The position numbers and the translations under genes are program-made. From Kocuria coralli (lineage in GTDB: Bacteria > Actinomycetota > Actinomycetes > Actinomycetales > Micrococcaceae): a DNA stretch of 64,000 nt. Positions 1 to 8,020 of this stretch are shown here, one piece after another. Location: NCBI RefSeq assembly GCF_008831305.1, contig NZ_ML708623.1, forward strand, positions 33,383-97,382, given 5' to 3'. A model generated the notes under the pieces. It saw only the letters and a program-made list of their open reading frames with translations. It did not search any database and had not been told where the DNA came from. Every line of letters begins with the position of its first letter. The stretch's first letter is position 1.

Positions 1-736
1 CCTGCATACCGGGCGTTCGTCCATGCACGTCAGCACCGTGGTGCGCTCCGGCGACCCCAAGACCGGGGAACTCGAGGAGCGGGCGCGGTGCCTGGTGATC
101 TTCGTGGCGGTCGACGACGGCGGGAAGTCCACCCCCGTCCCCGTCTTCTCGCCTCAGTCCCTCGAACAGGAGCTGGCCCAGGAATACGCGCTGGCCCGGA
201 TCCCGACCCGCAACGAGATCACCGAGCTGCTGGCGGGCCAGGGCCCGGTGGAGGACGGCACCGCGGAGCACGTCGTGCTGCGTTTCATGGCGGCACCCAC
301 CGATGTCAACTGGGGCGGCAAGGTCCACGGCGGCATCGTCATGGAATGGATCGACCAGGCCGCATATCTGTGCGCCAGCCGCTACTGCGGGCAGGACACC
401 GTGGCGGTGTTCTCCGGCGGCATCCGTTTCCTGCAGCCGTTGCGCATCGGGGACCTCGTCGAGGTCGACGCCCGGCTGATCTACACCGGCAACAAGGGCA
501 TGCACATCCGGGTCGAGGTCCGTTCGGGAGACCCCAAGAGCGGCGACCTGCACGTGACCACCAACTGCATCACGGTCATGGTCGCCCGCGACGCCGAGGG
601 CACCTCCGTACCGGTCCCCCGATGGGAGCCTCGCACCGCGGACGATCAGCGCCTGTGGCAGCTGGCCCGGGACCTGCTGAAGATCCGCGGCCACGCACCG
701 GGCAACCGGCTGCCCCATCACCTCGTGGAGAAGTAG
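1..736 (+). CDS. acyl-CoA thioesterase, two hotdog domains, 5' end cut by window
   Basis: The reading frame is open from base 2, so the true start lies upstream; the ATG at 23 is internal. Residues coded before it (LHTGRSSMH) mirror the later YTGNKGMH, showing the end of a first hotdog fold. The second hotdog holds the typical NWGGKVHGG helix start followed by EWIDQAAY near residues 98-117 of the visible part. Two tandem hotdog domains are usual for acyl-CoA thioesterases, which hydrolyse acyl-CoA to free acid and CoA in the cytoplasm. Substrate chain length cannot be read from the sequence. The gene ends before a long hairpin shared with the convergent monooxygenase gene. Confidence 0.85.
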   Translation, partial: LHTGRSSMHVSTVVRSGDPKTGELEERARCLVIFVAVDDGGKSTPVPVFSPQSLEQELAQEYALARIPTRNEITELLAGQGPVEDGTAEHVVLRFMAAPTDVNWGGKVHGGIVMEWIDQAAYLCASRYCGQDTVAVFSGGIRFLQPLRIGDLVEVDARLIYTGNKGMHIRVEVRSGDPKSGDLHVTTNCITVMVARDAEGTSVPVPRWEPRTADDQRLWQLARDLLKIRGHAPGNRLPHHLVEK

Positions 737-752
737 CGGGCGCGTTCCAGCC

Positions 753-812
753 GCCGAAACCGGAGTCCGGTCGCCGATCGAAGCTGATCGGCGACCGGAC
801 TCCGGTTTCGGC
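753..812. terminator. bidirectional terminator: perfect 27-bp palindrome
   Basis: Arms 753-779 and 786-812 are perfectly complementary (27 of 27) around a 6-base loop, GAAGCT. It sits between the convergent thioesterase and monooxygenase genes, so it can end transcription from both sides. No T-run follows. The arm sequence recurs at 2473-2532 and partly at 14245-14290. Confidence 0.75.
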
Positions 813-823
813 GCAGCGGATGG

Positions 824-2245
824 TCAGGCCCCGGCGAGATCCCGCGCCGGGGTGTCCGCCGTCGACGGCCGACCCGCGAACGCGCCCCGGTACTTGGCGG
901 CCGGATGGCTGTCCAGGACCTTGGACCGGCCCGCACCGTAGAGGTTCTCCCGGAGCGTGGAGCCCTCGTACTCGGTGCGGTAGCGCCCGCGCTTCTGCAG
1001 CTCGGGCACCACGTAGTCCACGAAGTCCTCGAAGGAGCCGGGAGAGACGTGGTAGGCCAGGTTGATACCGTCCAGGCCGCCGTCGTCGATCCAGGTCTCG
1101 AGCTGATCGGCGACTGTCTCCGGGGAACCCACCAGCACGGAGCCCATCCCGCCGATCGCGCAGTGGGCGGCGATGTCCCGGCGGGTCCACTCGCGGCTCT
1201 TGTCCTGCATGGTGAACGGGGCCAGGAAGGACTGGATGGACTCGGTCTGGACGTACTTGAGCACCTCGTCCTCGTCGAACCGTGAAAGGTCCACCCCGGA
1301 CCATCCGCCGATGATCGCCTGCGAGGACTCGAGGTTCACGTACTGGAGGTAGTCGCGGTACTTCGCCTCGGCCTTGGCATCGGTCTCGTCGACCACCACC
1401 GAGAGCATCGCGTAGATCTTCAGGTCATCGCGGTCCCGCCCGGCCTCCTCGACCTTGTCCCGGAAGCGATCGGTCATGAACCGGGTGAGATCCGGGCGCA
1501 GCGCGGTGATGAAAGCCGCCTCGGCGTGCTTGCCGGCAAAGGCCTGTCCTCGGGAGGAGGCGCCGGCCTGGAAGATCAGCGGGGTCCGCTGAGGGCTGGG
1601 CTCGGTGAGGCCCGCGCCGGGAACCGTGAAGTGCTTGCCGTGATGCTGGATCGGGTGGACCAGGGCGGGATCCGCGTAGAGACCGCGCTCGCGGTCCTTG
1701 ACCACCGCACCGTCCTCCCAAGATCCCTCCCAGAGCTTGTAGCAGACATCCAGGAACTCGTCGGCGATCTCATACCGCAGATCATGCTCGATCTGCTGCG
1801 GCAGCCCCTGGTTCTCGGCCGCGGAGGCCAGATAGGAGGTCACCACGTTGAAACCCACGCGACCACGGGTCAGGTGATCGAGCGTGGCGTACTTGCGGGC
1901 CAGGGTGTAGGGCTGTTCATAGGTGACTGCGCTGGTCACGCCGAACCCCAGGCCCTGGGTCACGGCGGCCATGGCGGAGATCTGCATGAACGGATCGTTC
2001 ACCGGGACCTGCGCGCCGTCGGCGATCGAGGGGGCGGCGGAGTTCTTGTAGACGTCGTAGATCCCCACCACATCGGCCAGGAACAGGGCGTCGAAACGAC
2101 CGCGTTCCAGCGTCCTGGCCAGGTCCGTCCAGTATTCGATCGTGTTGTATTCGGTGGCACGTGAGCGGGGGTGACGCCACAGGCCGAAGCTCTGATGCCC
2201 TACGCAGGTCATGTCGAAGGCATTGAGGGAAATCCGCTTGCTCAC
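824..2245 (-). CDS. NtaA/SnaA/DszA/DmoA-family FMN-dependent monooxygenase
   Basis: A 473-residue flavin-dependent monooxygenase of the bacterial luciferase superfamily. It starts with SKRISLNAFDMTCVGHQSFGLWRHP and contains FDALFLADVVGIYDVY and the GRVGFNVVTS segment typical of the nitrilotriacetate monooxygenase group, whose length range it matches. Such enzymes use FMNH2 from a separate reductase and O2 to cleave C-N or C-S bonds (NTA, dibenzothiophene sulfone, dimethyl sulfide). The GTG at 2245 was chosen because AAGGAG lies 7 bases upstream and the protein family starts there; an open frame reaches back to 2434 but runs through the SAM-IV riboswitch. The SAM control and the neighbouring sulfonate-type importer favour an organosulfur substrate, which is inference. 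Confidence 0.85.
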   Translation of the reverse strand: MSKRISLNAFDMTCVGHQSFGLWRHPRSRATEYNTIEYWTDLARTLERGRFDALFLADVVGIYDVYKNSAAPSIADGAQVPVNDPFMQISAMAAVTQGLGFGVTSAVTYEQPYTLARKYATLDHLTRGRVGFNVVTSYLASAAENQGLPQQIEHDLRYEIADEFLDVCYKLWEGSWEDGAVVKDRERGLYADPALVHPIQHHGKHFTVPGAGLTEPSPQRTPLIFQAGASSRGQAFAGKHAEAAFITALRPDLTRFMTDRFRDKVEEAGRDRDDLKIYAMLSVVVDETDAKAEAKYRDYLQYVNLESSQAIIGGWSGVDLSRFDEDEVLKYVQTESIQSFLAPFTMQDKSREWTRRDIAAHCAIGGMGSVLVGSPETVADQLETWIDDGGLDGINLAYHVSPGSFEDFVDYVVPELQKRGRYRTEYEGSTLRENLYGAGRSKVLDSHPAAKYRGAFAGRPSTADTPARDLAGA

Positions 2246-2359
2246 CCAGGGTCTCCTTGGAGTTCGTCCGACCCGCTCCCCGTGCCCCGCCGACGGCGGC
2301 CATCCTGCGGGTCCGGCGCTCGGCGCCGTACTTGCCGCACGCGGTATGTCGTGCGGCCC

Positions 2360-2438
2360 GATCCTCACCTGGGGCACCCCGCTACGGGGAGAGGGTTGCC
2401 GTCCGGCCAGCCAGGGCTTCGCACCGGAACTCATGATC
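2360..2438 (-). ncRNA. SAM-IV riboswitch
   Basis: Read on the minus strand, the leader begins GATCATGAG, continues through AAGCCCTGGCTGGC, CGGCAACCCTC and GCGGGGTGCC, and closes with AGGTGAGGATC. These blocks, in this order, are those of the actinobacterial SAM-IV aptamer, including the GATC/GATC closing stem. It lies about 5 bases after the predicted transcription start and 115 bases before the GTG of the monooxygenase. The remaining leader can form a GCCGCAC/GTGCGGC hairpin (around 2335-2357), and GGGTC/GACCC can pair so that the AAGGA of the ribosome binding site is enclosed, which suggests control of translation or termination. Confidence 0.85.
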
Positions 2439-2450
2439 GTTCTGGTGGCG

Positions 2451-2479
2451 ATTCTAGCGACGCGTTCCGGCCGCCGAAA
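2451..2479 (-). promoter_or_regulatory. promoter of the monooxygenase gene
   Basis: On the minus strand TAGAAT (2456-2451) is a good -10 box, with TTTCGG (2479-2474) 17 bases upstream as a weak -35. Predicted transcription start is near 2443, just before the SAM-IV aptamer. The -35 lies inside the left arm of the 2473-2532 palindrome. Confidence 0.55.
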
Positions 2480-2532
2480 CCGGACTCCGGTCGGCGGTCA
2501 GCGCTGATCGGCGACTGGAGTCCGGTTTCGGC
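2473..2532. repeat. long imperfect palindrome between divergent genes
   Basis: Arms 2473-2502 and 2503-2532 pair over 30 bases with three mismatches. The left arm and its flank (CGCGTTCC..GCCGCCGAAACCGGA) closely match the terminator palindrome at 753-812. Unlike its relatives it lies upstream of two divergent operons, where a terminator is not needed, and it overlaps the -35 of the minus-strand promoter. It is followed by three direct GGGGCAC units near 2537-2558. Confidence 0.7.
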
Positions 2533-2608
2533 GGCGGGGCACGGGGCACGGGGCACGGGACGCGGGGGCGGGGATGGCACCGCTGGGGACACCCGGCGTC
2601 ACACCGAT

Positions 2609-2638
2609 TTGCCTCAACCCGGGTCGACCGCGTTGAAT
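2609..2638 (+). promoter_or_regulatory. promoter of the ABC importer operon
   Basis: TTGCCT (2609-2614) and TTGAAT (2633-2638) are separated by 18 bases. A start near 2645 would place the S-box aptamer at the very 5' end of the mRNA. Confidence 0.55.
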
Positions 2639-2649
2639 CGCCTCGGTTC

Positions 2650-2762
2650 CCATCCAGAGCGACCGAGAGACCTGGCTCCGTGACGTCGCAGCAACCCGCA
2701 GATCGCGCCTCGCTCCGCTGAGGCCGTCAATCCGGCGTGGTGCTAACGCCAGGATTCGATGG
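2650..2762 (+). ncRNA. SAM riboswitch, S-box (SAM-I) class
   Basis: Conserved S-box parts appear in order: CCATC at the P1 5' side (2650-2654), P2 GCGAC...GTCGC enclosing GAGAGACCTGGCTCC, then AGCAACCC, a P3 hairpin GCCTC/GAGGC, the P4 block GGCGTGGTGCTAACGCC (GGCG/CGCC), AGGA, and GATGG closing P1 (2758-2762). The ribosome binding site GGAG (2761-2764) overlaps the 3' strand of P1, and the ATG follows at 2770. SAM binding should therefore hide the binding site directly, without a separate terminator. Confidence 0.85.
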
Positions 2763-2769
2763 AGTGGTG

Positions 2770-3636
2770 ATGACGGCTGCCCCTGCCTCGCCCTCGTTGA
2801 ATGCGACCGCCGGACGCGGCACGCGCGCTTACCCCGTACAGGCCGCGACCGTGTCCTTCGACGGTGTCGGCAAGTCCTTTCCCGCCGCCCGCGGCACCAA
2901 GAGGGGCGCTTCCGCTCCCGGAGGCGGCCTCAGGCAGGTCCTCTCGGACGTCTCCTTCGACGTGGAACCCGGGCAGATCGTGTCCATCCTGGGGCCGTCG
3001 GGCTGCGGCAAGTCCACTCTCCTGCGGGCTGCCGCCGGGCTGAGCACCGCGACGGCGGGACAGGTCCGGATCGACGGCTCCCCGGTGAGCGGGATCGACC
3101 CCCGTTGCGCCGTCGGGTTCCAGGAGCCCCGGCCGCTGCCCTGGCGCTCCGTGACGGACAACGTTGCCATGGGCCTGCCCCGGGGGACGCCCAAGGCCGA
3201 CGGCGGACGGCGCGTGGCCGAACTGATCGACCTGGTGGGCCTGACCGGCTCAGCGGGCCATCGCCCCGCCGAGATCTCCGGCGGTATGGCCCAGCGCGCC
3301 TCCCTGGCCAGGGCCCTGGCCCGCAATCCCGGCGTGCTGCTGCTCGACGAGCCGTTCGGCGCACTGGACGCCCTGACCAGGCTCAAGATGCAGGATCTGC
3401 TCCTGGACGTCCACGCCGCGGATCCCACGACCGTCCTGATGGTCACCCACGACGTCGAGGAGGCCCTCTACCTCTCGGACCGGGTGATCCTGCTGGGCAG
3501 CCGCGACCCCGCCGGCCCTGCCGGCATCGCCGAGGACATCAGGATCAGGGTGCCCCGTCCCCGCTCGCGCGAGGACGCCGAGCTGGCCCGGCTCCGCTCG
3601 CATCTCCTGGCCCAGCTGGGCGTCGAAGGCCACTGA
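2770..3636 (+). CDS. ABC transporter ATP-binding protein, SsuB/TauB type
   Basis: A 288-residue ATPase that powers import by the SsuC-like permease downstream. Walker A GPSGCGKST is near residues 75-83, the Q-loop reads GFQEPRPLPW, the signature SGGMAQRASLARALA is near 170, and Walker B LLLDEPFGALD near 190-200, followed by the switch histidine in VTHDVEEAL. GFQEPRPLPW is typical of the nitrate/sulfonate/taurine group. The ATG at 2770 was chosen over 2737 because the earlier codon lies inside the riboswitch and GGAG sits 5 bases before 2770. It has an N-terminal extension of about 25 low-complexity residues. First gene of the SAM-controlled operon. Confidence 0.9.
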   Translation: MTAAPASPSLNATAGRGTRAYPVQAATVSFDGVGKSFPAARGTKRGASAPGGGLRQVLSDVSFDVEPGQIVSILGPSGCGKSTLLRAAAGLSTATAGQVRIDGSPVSGIDPRCAVGFQEPRPLPWRSVTDNVAMGLPRGTPKADGGRRVAELIDLVGLTGSAGHRPAEISGGMAQRASLARALARNPGVLLLDEPFGALDALTRLKMQDLLLDVHAADPTTVLMVTHDVEEALYLSDRVILLGSRDPAGPAGIAEDIRIRVPRPRSREDAELARLRSHLLAQLGVEGH

Positions 3637-3687
3637 CCACACCCCCTGCCGGCTCCCCGGCACCCGAGGACGGACACTCCCACGAAC

Positions 3688-4728
3688 ATGGCTGATCTCT
3701 CACGACGCAATCTGCTCCGCGCCACCGGCCTGGGCGCGGCGACCCTGGCGCTGTCCGGCTGCATGGCGGGCGAGGGCGCCGGCACCGGCGTGGCCAACGC
3801 CGATTCGGCCGGGTCCATCACCCTGGACTACGCCACGTACAACCCGCTGTCCCTGATCATCCGCAGCAAGGGCTGGCTGGAGAAGGTCGCCGACGGCATC
3901 GGGCAGTCGGTGGAGTGGGTCAACTCCGCCGGGTCCAACAAGGCCAACGAGTACCTGCGCGCCGGGGTGATCGACGTCGGTTCGACGGCCGGCTCCGCCG
4001 CGCTGCTGGCCCGCGCCAACGGCTCCCCCATCAAGGTCATCGACATCTTCTCCCAGCCCGAATGGTCGGCACTGGTCAAGACCCCGGATTCCGATATCGA
4101 CTCCGTAGCCGACCTCAAGGGCGCCTCCATCGCGGCGACCCTGGGCACGGACCCGTATTTCCTGCTGCTGCAGGCTCTCGAGACGGCCGGTCTGAGCGCA
4201 GACGACGTCTCGGTGCAGAACCTCCAGCACGCGGATGGCCGCACCGCACTGGACACCGGGCAGGTGGACGCGTGGGCGGGGCTGGACCCGATCATGGCCG
4301 CGGCCGAAGAGGGCGGGGACCTCCTGTTCTACCGGAACCTGGACTTCAACACCTACGGCTTCCTCAACGCCAGGGAGTCCTTCCTGACGCAGAACCCGAC
4401 GGGAGCCCACGCCGTCGTGAACACCTATGCGTACGCGCGCGAGTGGGCCCTGGCCCACGAGGAGGAAGCCGTGACGATCCTGGGCGAGGAAGCCGGGATC
4501 GAGCCGGGCACCGCCCAGAAGGTCTGGGAGCGGACCCACCTGGACATCGACCCCGTCCCGGGAGACGACCAGATCGCCGTCCTGGAGAACATCGGCCCGA
4601 TCCTGGTCGAGTCCGGGGACGTCTCCTCCCAGGAGAACGTCGACGATGCGCTGGCGAGCATCGTGGAGAAGAGCTATGCCGAAGCGGCCGACCGCACCGC
4701 CGTCGCCGGCGCTATCGAGGGGAACTGA
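3688..4728 (+). CDS. ABC substrate-binding lipoprotein, SsuA/TauA/NrtA type
   Basis: A 346-residue extracytoplasmic binding protein. The N-terminus has twin arginines (SRRNLLR), a short hydrophobic stretch, and the lipobox LSGC, so it is probably exported by Tat and lipid-anchored. The mature part shows the NMT1/SsuA fold: DYATYNPLSLIIRSKGWLEK, a GSTAGSAALLARANG segment, and DLKGASIAATLGTDPYF. It lies between the ATPase (51-base gap) and the permease (6-base gap), so it supplies the ligand for this importer. Aliphatic sulfonate, taurine or a related organosulfur ligand is likely, but the ligand cannot be read from the sequence. Confidence 0.88.
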   Translation: MADLSRRNLLRATGLGAATLALSGCMAGEGAGTGVANADSAGSITLDYATYNPLSLIIRSKGWLEKVADGIGQSVEWVNSAGSNKANEYLRAGVIDVGSTAGSAALLARANGSPIKVIDIFSQPEWSALVKTPDSDIDSVADLKGASIAATLGTDPYFLLLQALETAGLSADDVSVQNLQHADGRTALDTGQVDAWAGLDPIMAAAEEGGDLLFYRNLDFNTYGFLNARESFLTQNPTGAHAVVNTYAYAREWALAHEEEAVTILGEEAGIEPGTAQKVWERTHLDIDPVPGDDQIAVLENIGPILVESGDVSSQENVDDALASIVEKSYAEAADRTAVAGAIEGN

Positions 4729-4734
4729 CGCACG

Positions 4735-5670
4735 ATGAGCATCAACACGGGTCCCACCCGGACCATCGACCGTAGCCGCTCCGTCCCGGAGGCCGAGAGA
4801 CCCGGTGCCCTCGGCCCGGCCACGGGATCCGCTCGCGGTTCCGGCATGCCGGAGACCCCCGCCCCGGTGCGCTCCCGCGGATCGTTGTTACGCGCCGTCG
4901 CCCGCAACAAGTGGCTGGCGGGCGCGCTGGGTCTCGCCCTTCCGGTCCTCATACTGCTCCTGTGGCACACGTTGTCCTCCAACGGCACCTTCTCCCCCGT
5001 GCAGCTGCCTGCACCGAGCACCGTGCTGGCCGCCGGTGTGGAGCTGGCCCAACGCGGTGACCTGTGGTTCAACGTGGCGATCTCCGTCCAGCGGGTGGTG
5101 CTCGGCTTCCTGATCGGCTCCACGCTGGGGATGGTGCTCGGCGCACTGATCGGCCTGTCCCGCTGGGCCTCCGTGCTGGCCGGCCCGACCATCGGCGCCA
5201 TACGCGCGGTCCCCTCCCTGGCCTGGGTCCCGCTGCTCATGCTGTGGATCGGCATCGGAGAGAACTCGAAGGTCACCCTCGTGGCCATCGGAGCGTTCTT
5301 CCCCGTCTACACCACCGTGTCCGCGGCCCTGAAACACGTGGACCGGCAGCTGATCGAAGCCGCTCGCTCCTTCGGGATCACGGGCCTCCAGCTCTTCTTC
5401 CAGGTGCAGCTGCCCGCCGTCCTCCCCTCCGTGATCTCGGGCCTGCGCCTGGCGCTGGCCCAGGCCTGGCTGTTCCTGGTGGCCGCCGAGCTGCTGGGCG
5501 CCGCGATGGGCCTGGGCTTCCTGCTCACGGAGTCCCAGGGCAACGGCCGCACCGACCGGCTGCTGCTCGCCATCCTGCTGCTGGCGATCCTGGGCAAGCT
5601 CTCCGATGCCCTGGTGGGCGTCTTCGAGCGCTGGGCGGCCCGCCGGTGGGGCGCGGCGCCCGCGGCCTGA
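4735..5670 (+). CDS. ABC transporter permease, SsuC/TauC type
   Basis: A 311-residue inner-membrane permease of the BPD_transp_1 family. After an unusually long hydrophilic N-terminus (about 60 residues with a run of basic residues), six hydrophobic segments follow, beginning at WLAGALGLALPVLILLLW. The EAA loop that contacts the ATPase reads EAARSFGITG. It starts 6 bases after the binding-protein gene, with AGGGGAA over the end of that gene serving as binding site. It completes the SsuB-SsuA-SsuC set under SAM riboswitch control. Confidence 0.9.
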   Translation: MSINTGPTRTIDRSRSVPEAERPGALGPATGSARGSGMPETPAPVRSRGSLLRAVARNKWLAGALGLALPVLILLLWHTLSSNGTFSPVQLPAPSTVLAAGVELAQRGDLWFNVAISVQRVVLGFLIGSTLGMVLGALIGLSRWASVLAGPTIGAIRAVPSLAWVPLLMLWIGIGENSKVTLVAIGAFFPVYTTVSAALKHVDRQLIEAARSFGITGLQLFFQVQLPAVLPSVISGLRLALAQAWLFLVAAELLGAAMGLGFLLTESQGNGRTDRLLLAILLLAILGKLSDALVGVFERWAARRWGAAPAA

Positions 5671-5758
5671 TCCGGGCCGCCCGGGGTGCCGCTCCCCGAC
5701 CAAGCCCTTCCGAAACCTCCTGTCATCAGTTCTCACCGCGAAACCGAGGATCTCGTCC

Positions 5759-7900
5759 ATGACCAGCCCGGCCCGCCACTCGTTCTCCGATCCGCTGAAC
5801 CCCACGCCCAACCCGGCGCTGGTCTCCGACGACGACCGGGTGGCCTTCTGGGCCCGTCAGGCCGGACGCCTGGACTGGGCCGAGCCCTGGCATACGACCC
5901 ACCGCTTCGACCGCCCACGGATCATCGGCCAGGACGACGACGGCAACCCCACCTACTCCGTCCCGGAGATCGCCTGGTTCGAAGGCGGGAAGCTCAACGT
6001 CGCCTACAACTGCGTGGACCGGCACGTGGAGGCCGGGCGGGGCAACCACGTGGCCCTGTACTTCGAGGGCGAGCCGGGCGACCAGCTCGTCTACACCTAC
6101 GCCGACCTGCAGCGGGAGGTCTCCCGGGCGGCCAACGCCCTGCTCGGACTGGGCGTCGGCAAGGGCGACCGGGTGGTGATCTACCTGCCGGTGATCCCCG
6201 AGACCGTGATCATCACCCTGGCCTGCGCGAGGATCGGGGCGGTGCATTCGCTGGTCTTCGGCGGGTTCTCGGCAGAGGCGCTGAAGTTCCGCGTGGAGGA
6301 CACCGGCGCCAAGGTGCTCGTGACCACCGACGGGCAGAACCGCCGCGGCAAGGTGGTGCCCGTCAAGGCCGATGCGGACGAGGCCTGCACCGGCGAGAAC
6401 CGGATCGAGCACGTGATCGTCGTCCGCCGCACCTCCCGGCCGGGTAACAAGCAGCTGGCGGCGGGCACCCGCGGGTCGCGGTCCAACGACGAGCTCGAGG
6501 TCCCCTGGACGCCGGGGCGCGACGTGTGGTGGCACGACCTGGTCAAAGACGCCTCGCCCGTGCACGAACCCGAGTCCTTCGACGCCGAGACCCCGCTGTT
6601 CATCATCTACACCTCCGGAACCACGGGGCGCCCCAAAGGCCTGGTCCACACGATGGGCGGCTACCTGGTGCAGACCGCCTACACCCACGCCCTGCTGTTC
6701 GACCTGCTGCCCGACGTCGAGGACGGCAACGGCACGCTGCGCCCCGACGAGCTGTCCACCGTGAACGATCCGGCCAAGGTGGACTCCACCGTCCACTGGT
6801 GCACGGCGGACCTGGCCTGGGTCACCGCGCACACCTACGAGATCTACGGCCCCCTGGTCAACGGCGTCTCCGAGGTGATCTACGAGGGCACCCCGAACAC
6901 ACCCCACCCCGGCAGGCACTTCGAGGTCATCGAACGCTACGGGGTGACCAACTACTACACCGCGCCCACCCTGATCCGCTCGCTCATGGGGGCCTTCCCC
7001 CACGGGATCCCGCAGATCTACAACCTGTCCTCGATCCGCCTGCTGGGCTCCGTCGGGGAGTCGATCAATCCGGAGGCCTGGAGGTGGCTGCGTCATCAGA
7101 TCGGCCGGGATGAGGTGCCGTTCGTGGACACGTGGTGGCAGTCGGAGACCGGCTCCTGCGTGGCCTCCCCGCGCCCCCACGACCCCCAGTTCGCCCCCGC
7201 CGGGACCTTCGCCGCCGGCACGCCGCGCACCACGGTCAAGCCGGGGTGCGCCACGCGCGCGATCCCCGGTGTATCGGTCCGTGTGCTGGACGAGGCGGGC
7301 CGGGAGGTCGGACCCGATCAGCAGGGCCTGGCGGTCGTCGACGCCATCGGGCCCTCCATGGCCCGGACGGTGTGGGGCGACCCCCAGCGCTACCTGAACT
7401 CCTACTGGGCGCAGTACGGCGAGCGCGGCTGGTTCCTGGCCGGCGACGGGGCACGGACCGATGCCGAGGGCGACCTCTACATCCTGGGACGGGTGGACGA
7501 CGTCATCAATGTCTCCGGCCACCGGCTGTCCACGATCGAGATCGAGTCGGCGCTGGTGACCCACCCGTTCGTCGTCGAGGCCGGCACCACGCCCGTCGAG
7601 GACCCGCTCACGGGTCACGCCGTGCTCGCGTGCGTCGTGCTCAACGACGACGGACTGGCGCTGACCGAGACCGAGCTGCACGCCGAGCTGTGCGCCCACG
7701 TCACCCGGGAGATCGGCCCCATCGCCAAGCCGCGCGAGGTGGTCGCCGTGCCGGACCTGCCCAAGACGCGCTCGGGTAAGATCACCCGGCGGCTGCTGGC
7801 CCAGCTCTACGAGGGCAAGCCCCTGGGCGATCGTTCCTCGTTGCAGAACGAGGAGGCCCTGGACGCCATCGCACGGGCCATGGCGGACCGCCGCTCGTAG
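5759..7900 (+). CDS. acsA: acetate--CoA ligase (acetyl-CoA synthetase)
   Basis: A 713-residue AMP-forming synthetase that makes acetyl-CoA from acetate, ATP and CoA. The adenylation P-loop reads YTSGTTGRPKG (near residue 283), followed by WCTADLAWVTAHTYEIYGPL and WWQSETG, and the C-terminal catalytic lysine lies in KTRSGKITRR. These are the hallmarks of Acs; propionyl-CoA synthetase remains possible. The ATG at 5759 has GAGGA 8 bases upstream; longer open sequence to 5606 overlaps the permease gene. The 88-base gap lets it belong to the importer operon. Acetyl-CoA made here could supply O-acetylhomoserine for MetY, which is inference. Confidence 0.85.
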   Translation: MTSPARHSFSDPLNPTPNPALVSDDDRVAFWARQAGRLDWAEPWHTTHRFDRPRIIGQDDDGNPTYSVPEIAWFEGGKLNVAYNCVDRHVEAGRGNHVALYFEGEPGDQLVYTYADLQREVSRAANALLGLGVGKGDRVVIYLPVIPETVIITLACARIGAVHSLVFGGFSAEALKFRVEDTGAKVLVTTDGQNRRGKVVPVKADADEACTGENRIEHVIVVRRTSRPGNKQLAAGTRGSRSNDELEVPWTPGRDVWWHDLVKDASPVHEPESFDAETPLFIIYTSGTTGRPKGLVHTMGGYLVQTAYTHALLFDLLPDVEDGNGTLRPDELSTVNDPAKVDSTVHWCTADLAWVTAHTYEIYGPLVNGVSEVIYEGTPNTPHPGRHFEVIERYGVTNYYTAPTLIRSLMGAFPHGIPQIYNLSSIRLLGSVGESINPEAWRWLRHQIGRDEVPFVDTWWQSETGSCVASPRPHDPQFAPAGTFAAGTPRTTVKPGCATRAIPGVSVRVLDEAGREVGPDQQGLAVVDAIGPSMARTVWGDPQRYLNSYWAQYGERGWFLAGDGARTDAEGDLYILGRVDDVINVSGHRLSTIEIESALVTHPFVVEAGTTPVEDPLTGHAVLACVVLNDDGLALTETELHAELCAHVTREIGPIAKPREVVAVPDLPKTRSGKITRRLLAQLYEGKPLGDRSSLQNEEALDAIARAMADRRS

Positions 7901-7929
7901 CGGTCGGCGTCCTCCCAGCGGGTGCGGCT

Positions 7930-8020
7930 AGTTTTCATCACGGAGCCATACCCTTCACACACGTTCGCAGAGGTTCCAGAGGGAAGTTCCGGAAGGAAGT
8001 TCCAGAAGCAGGAGGAATGC
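7930..8020 (+). promoter_or_regulatory. metY leader with three imperfect GTTCC repeats
   Basis: TAGTTT near 7929 may be a -10 box. Between 7970 and 8010 the unit GTTCCRGAR occurs three times at about 12- to 14-base intervals (AGGTTCCAGAG, AAGTTCCGGAA, AAGTTCCAGAA), then GGAGGA (8011-8016) before the ATG. The leader is richer in A than the surroundings. Whether the repeats bind a regulator is unknown. Confidence 0.4.

Noticed and set aside
88..1065. Long Arg/Pro-rich frames overlapping real genes, here and throughout the window
   Set aside because: Typical shadows in high-GC DNA: no domain, no binding site, wrong codon-position bias.
2246..2434. N-terminal extension of the monooxygenase up to 2434
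   Set aside because: The extra 63 residues are coded by the SAM-IV riboswitch and expression platform; a good ribosome binding site precedes the GTG at 2245 and the family starts there.
2537..2575. GGGGCAC direct repeats as a CRISPR-like or iteron array
   Set aside because: Only three 8-base units without spacers; simple GC-rich repeat.
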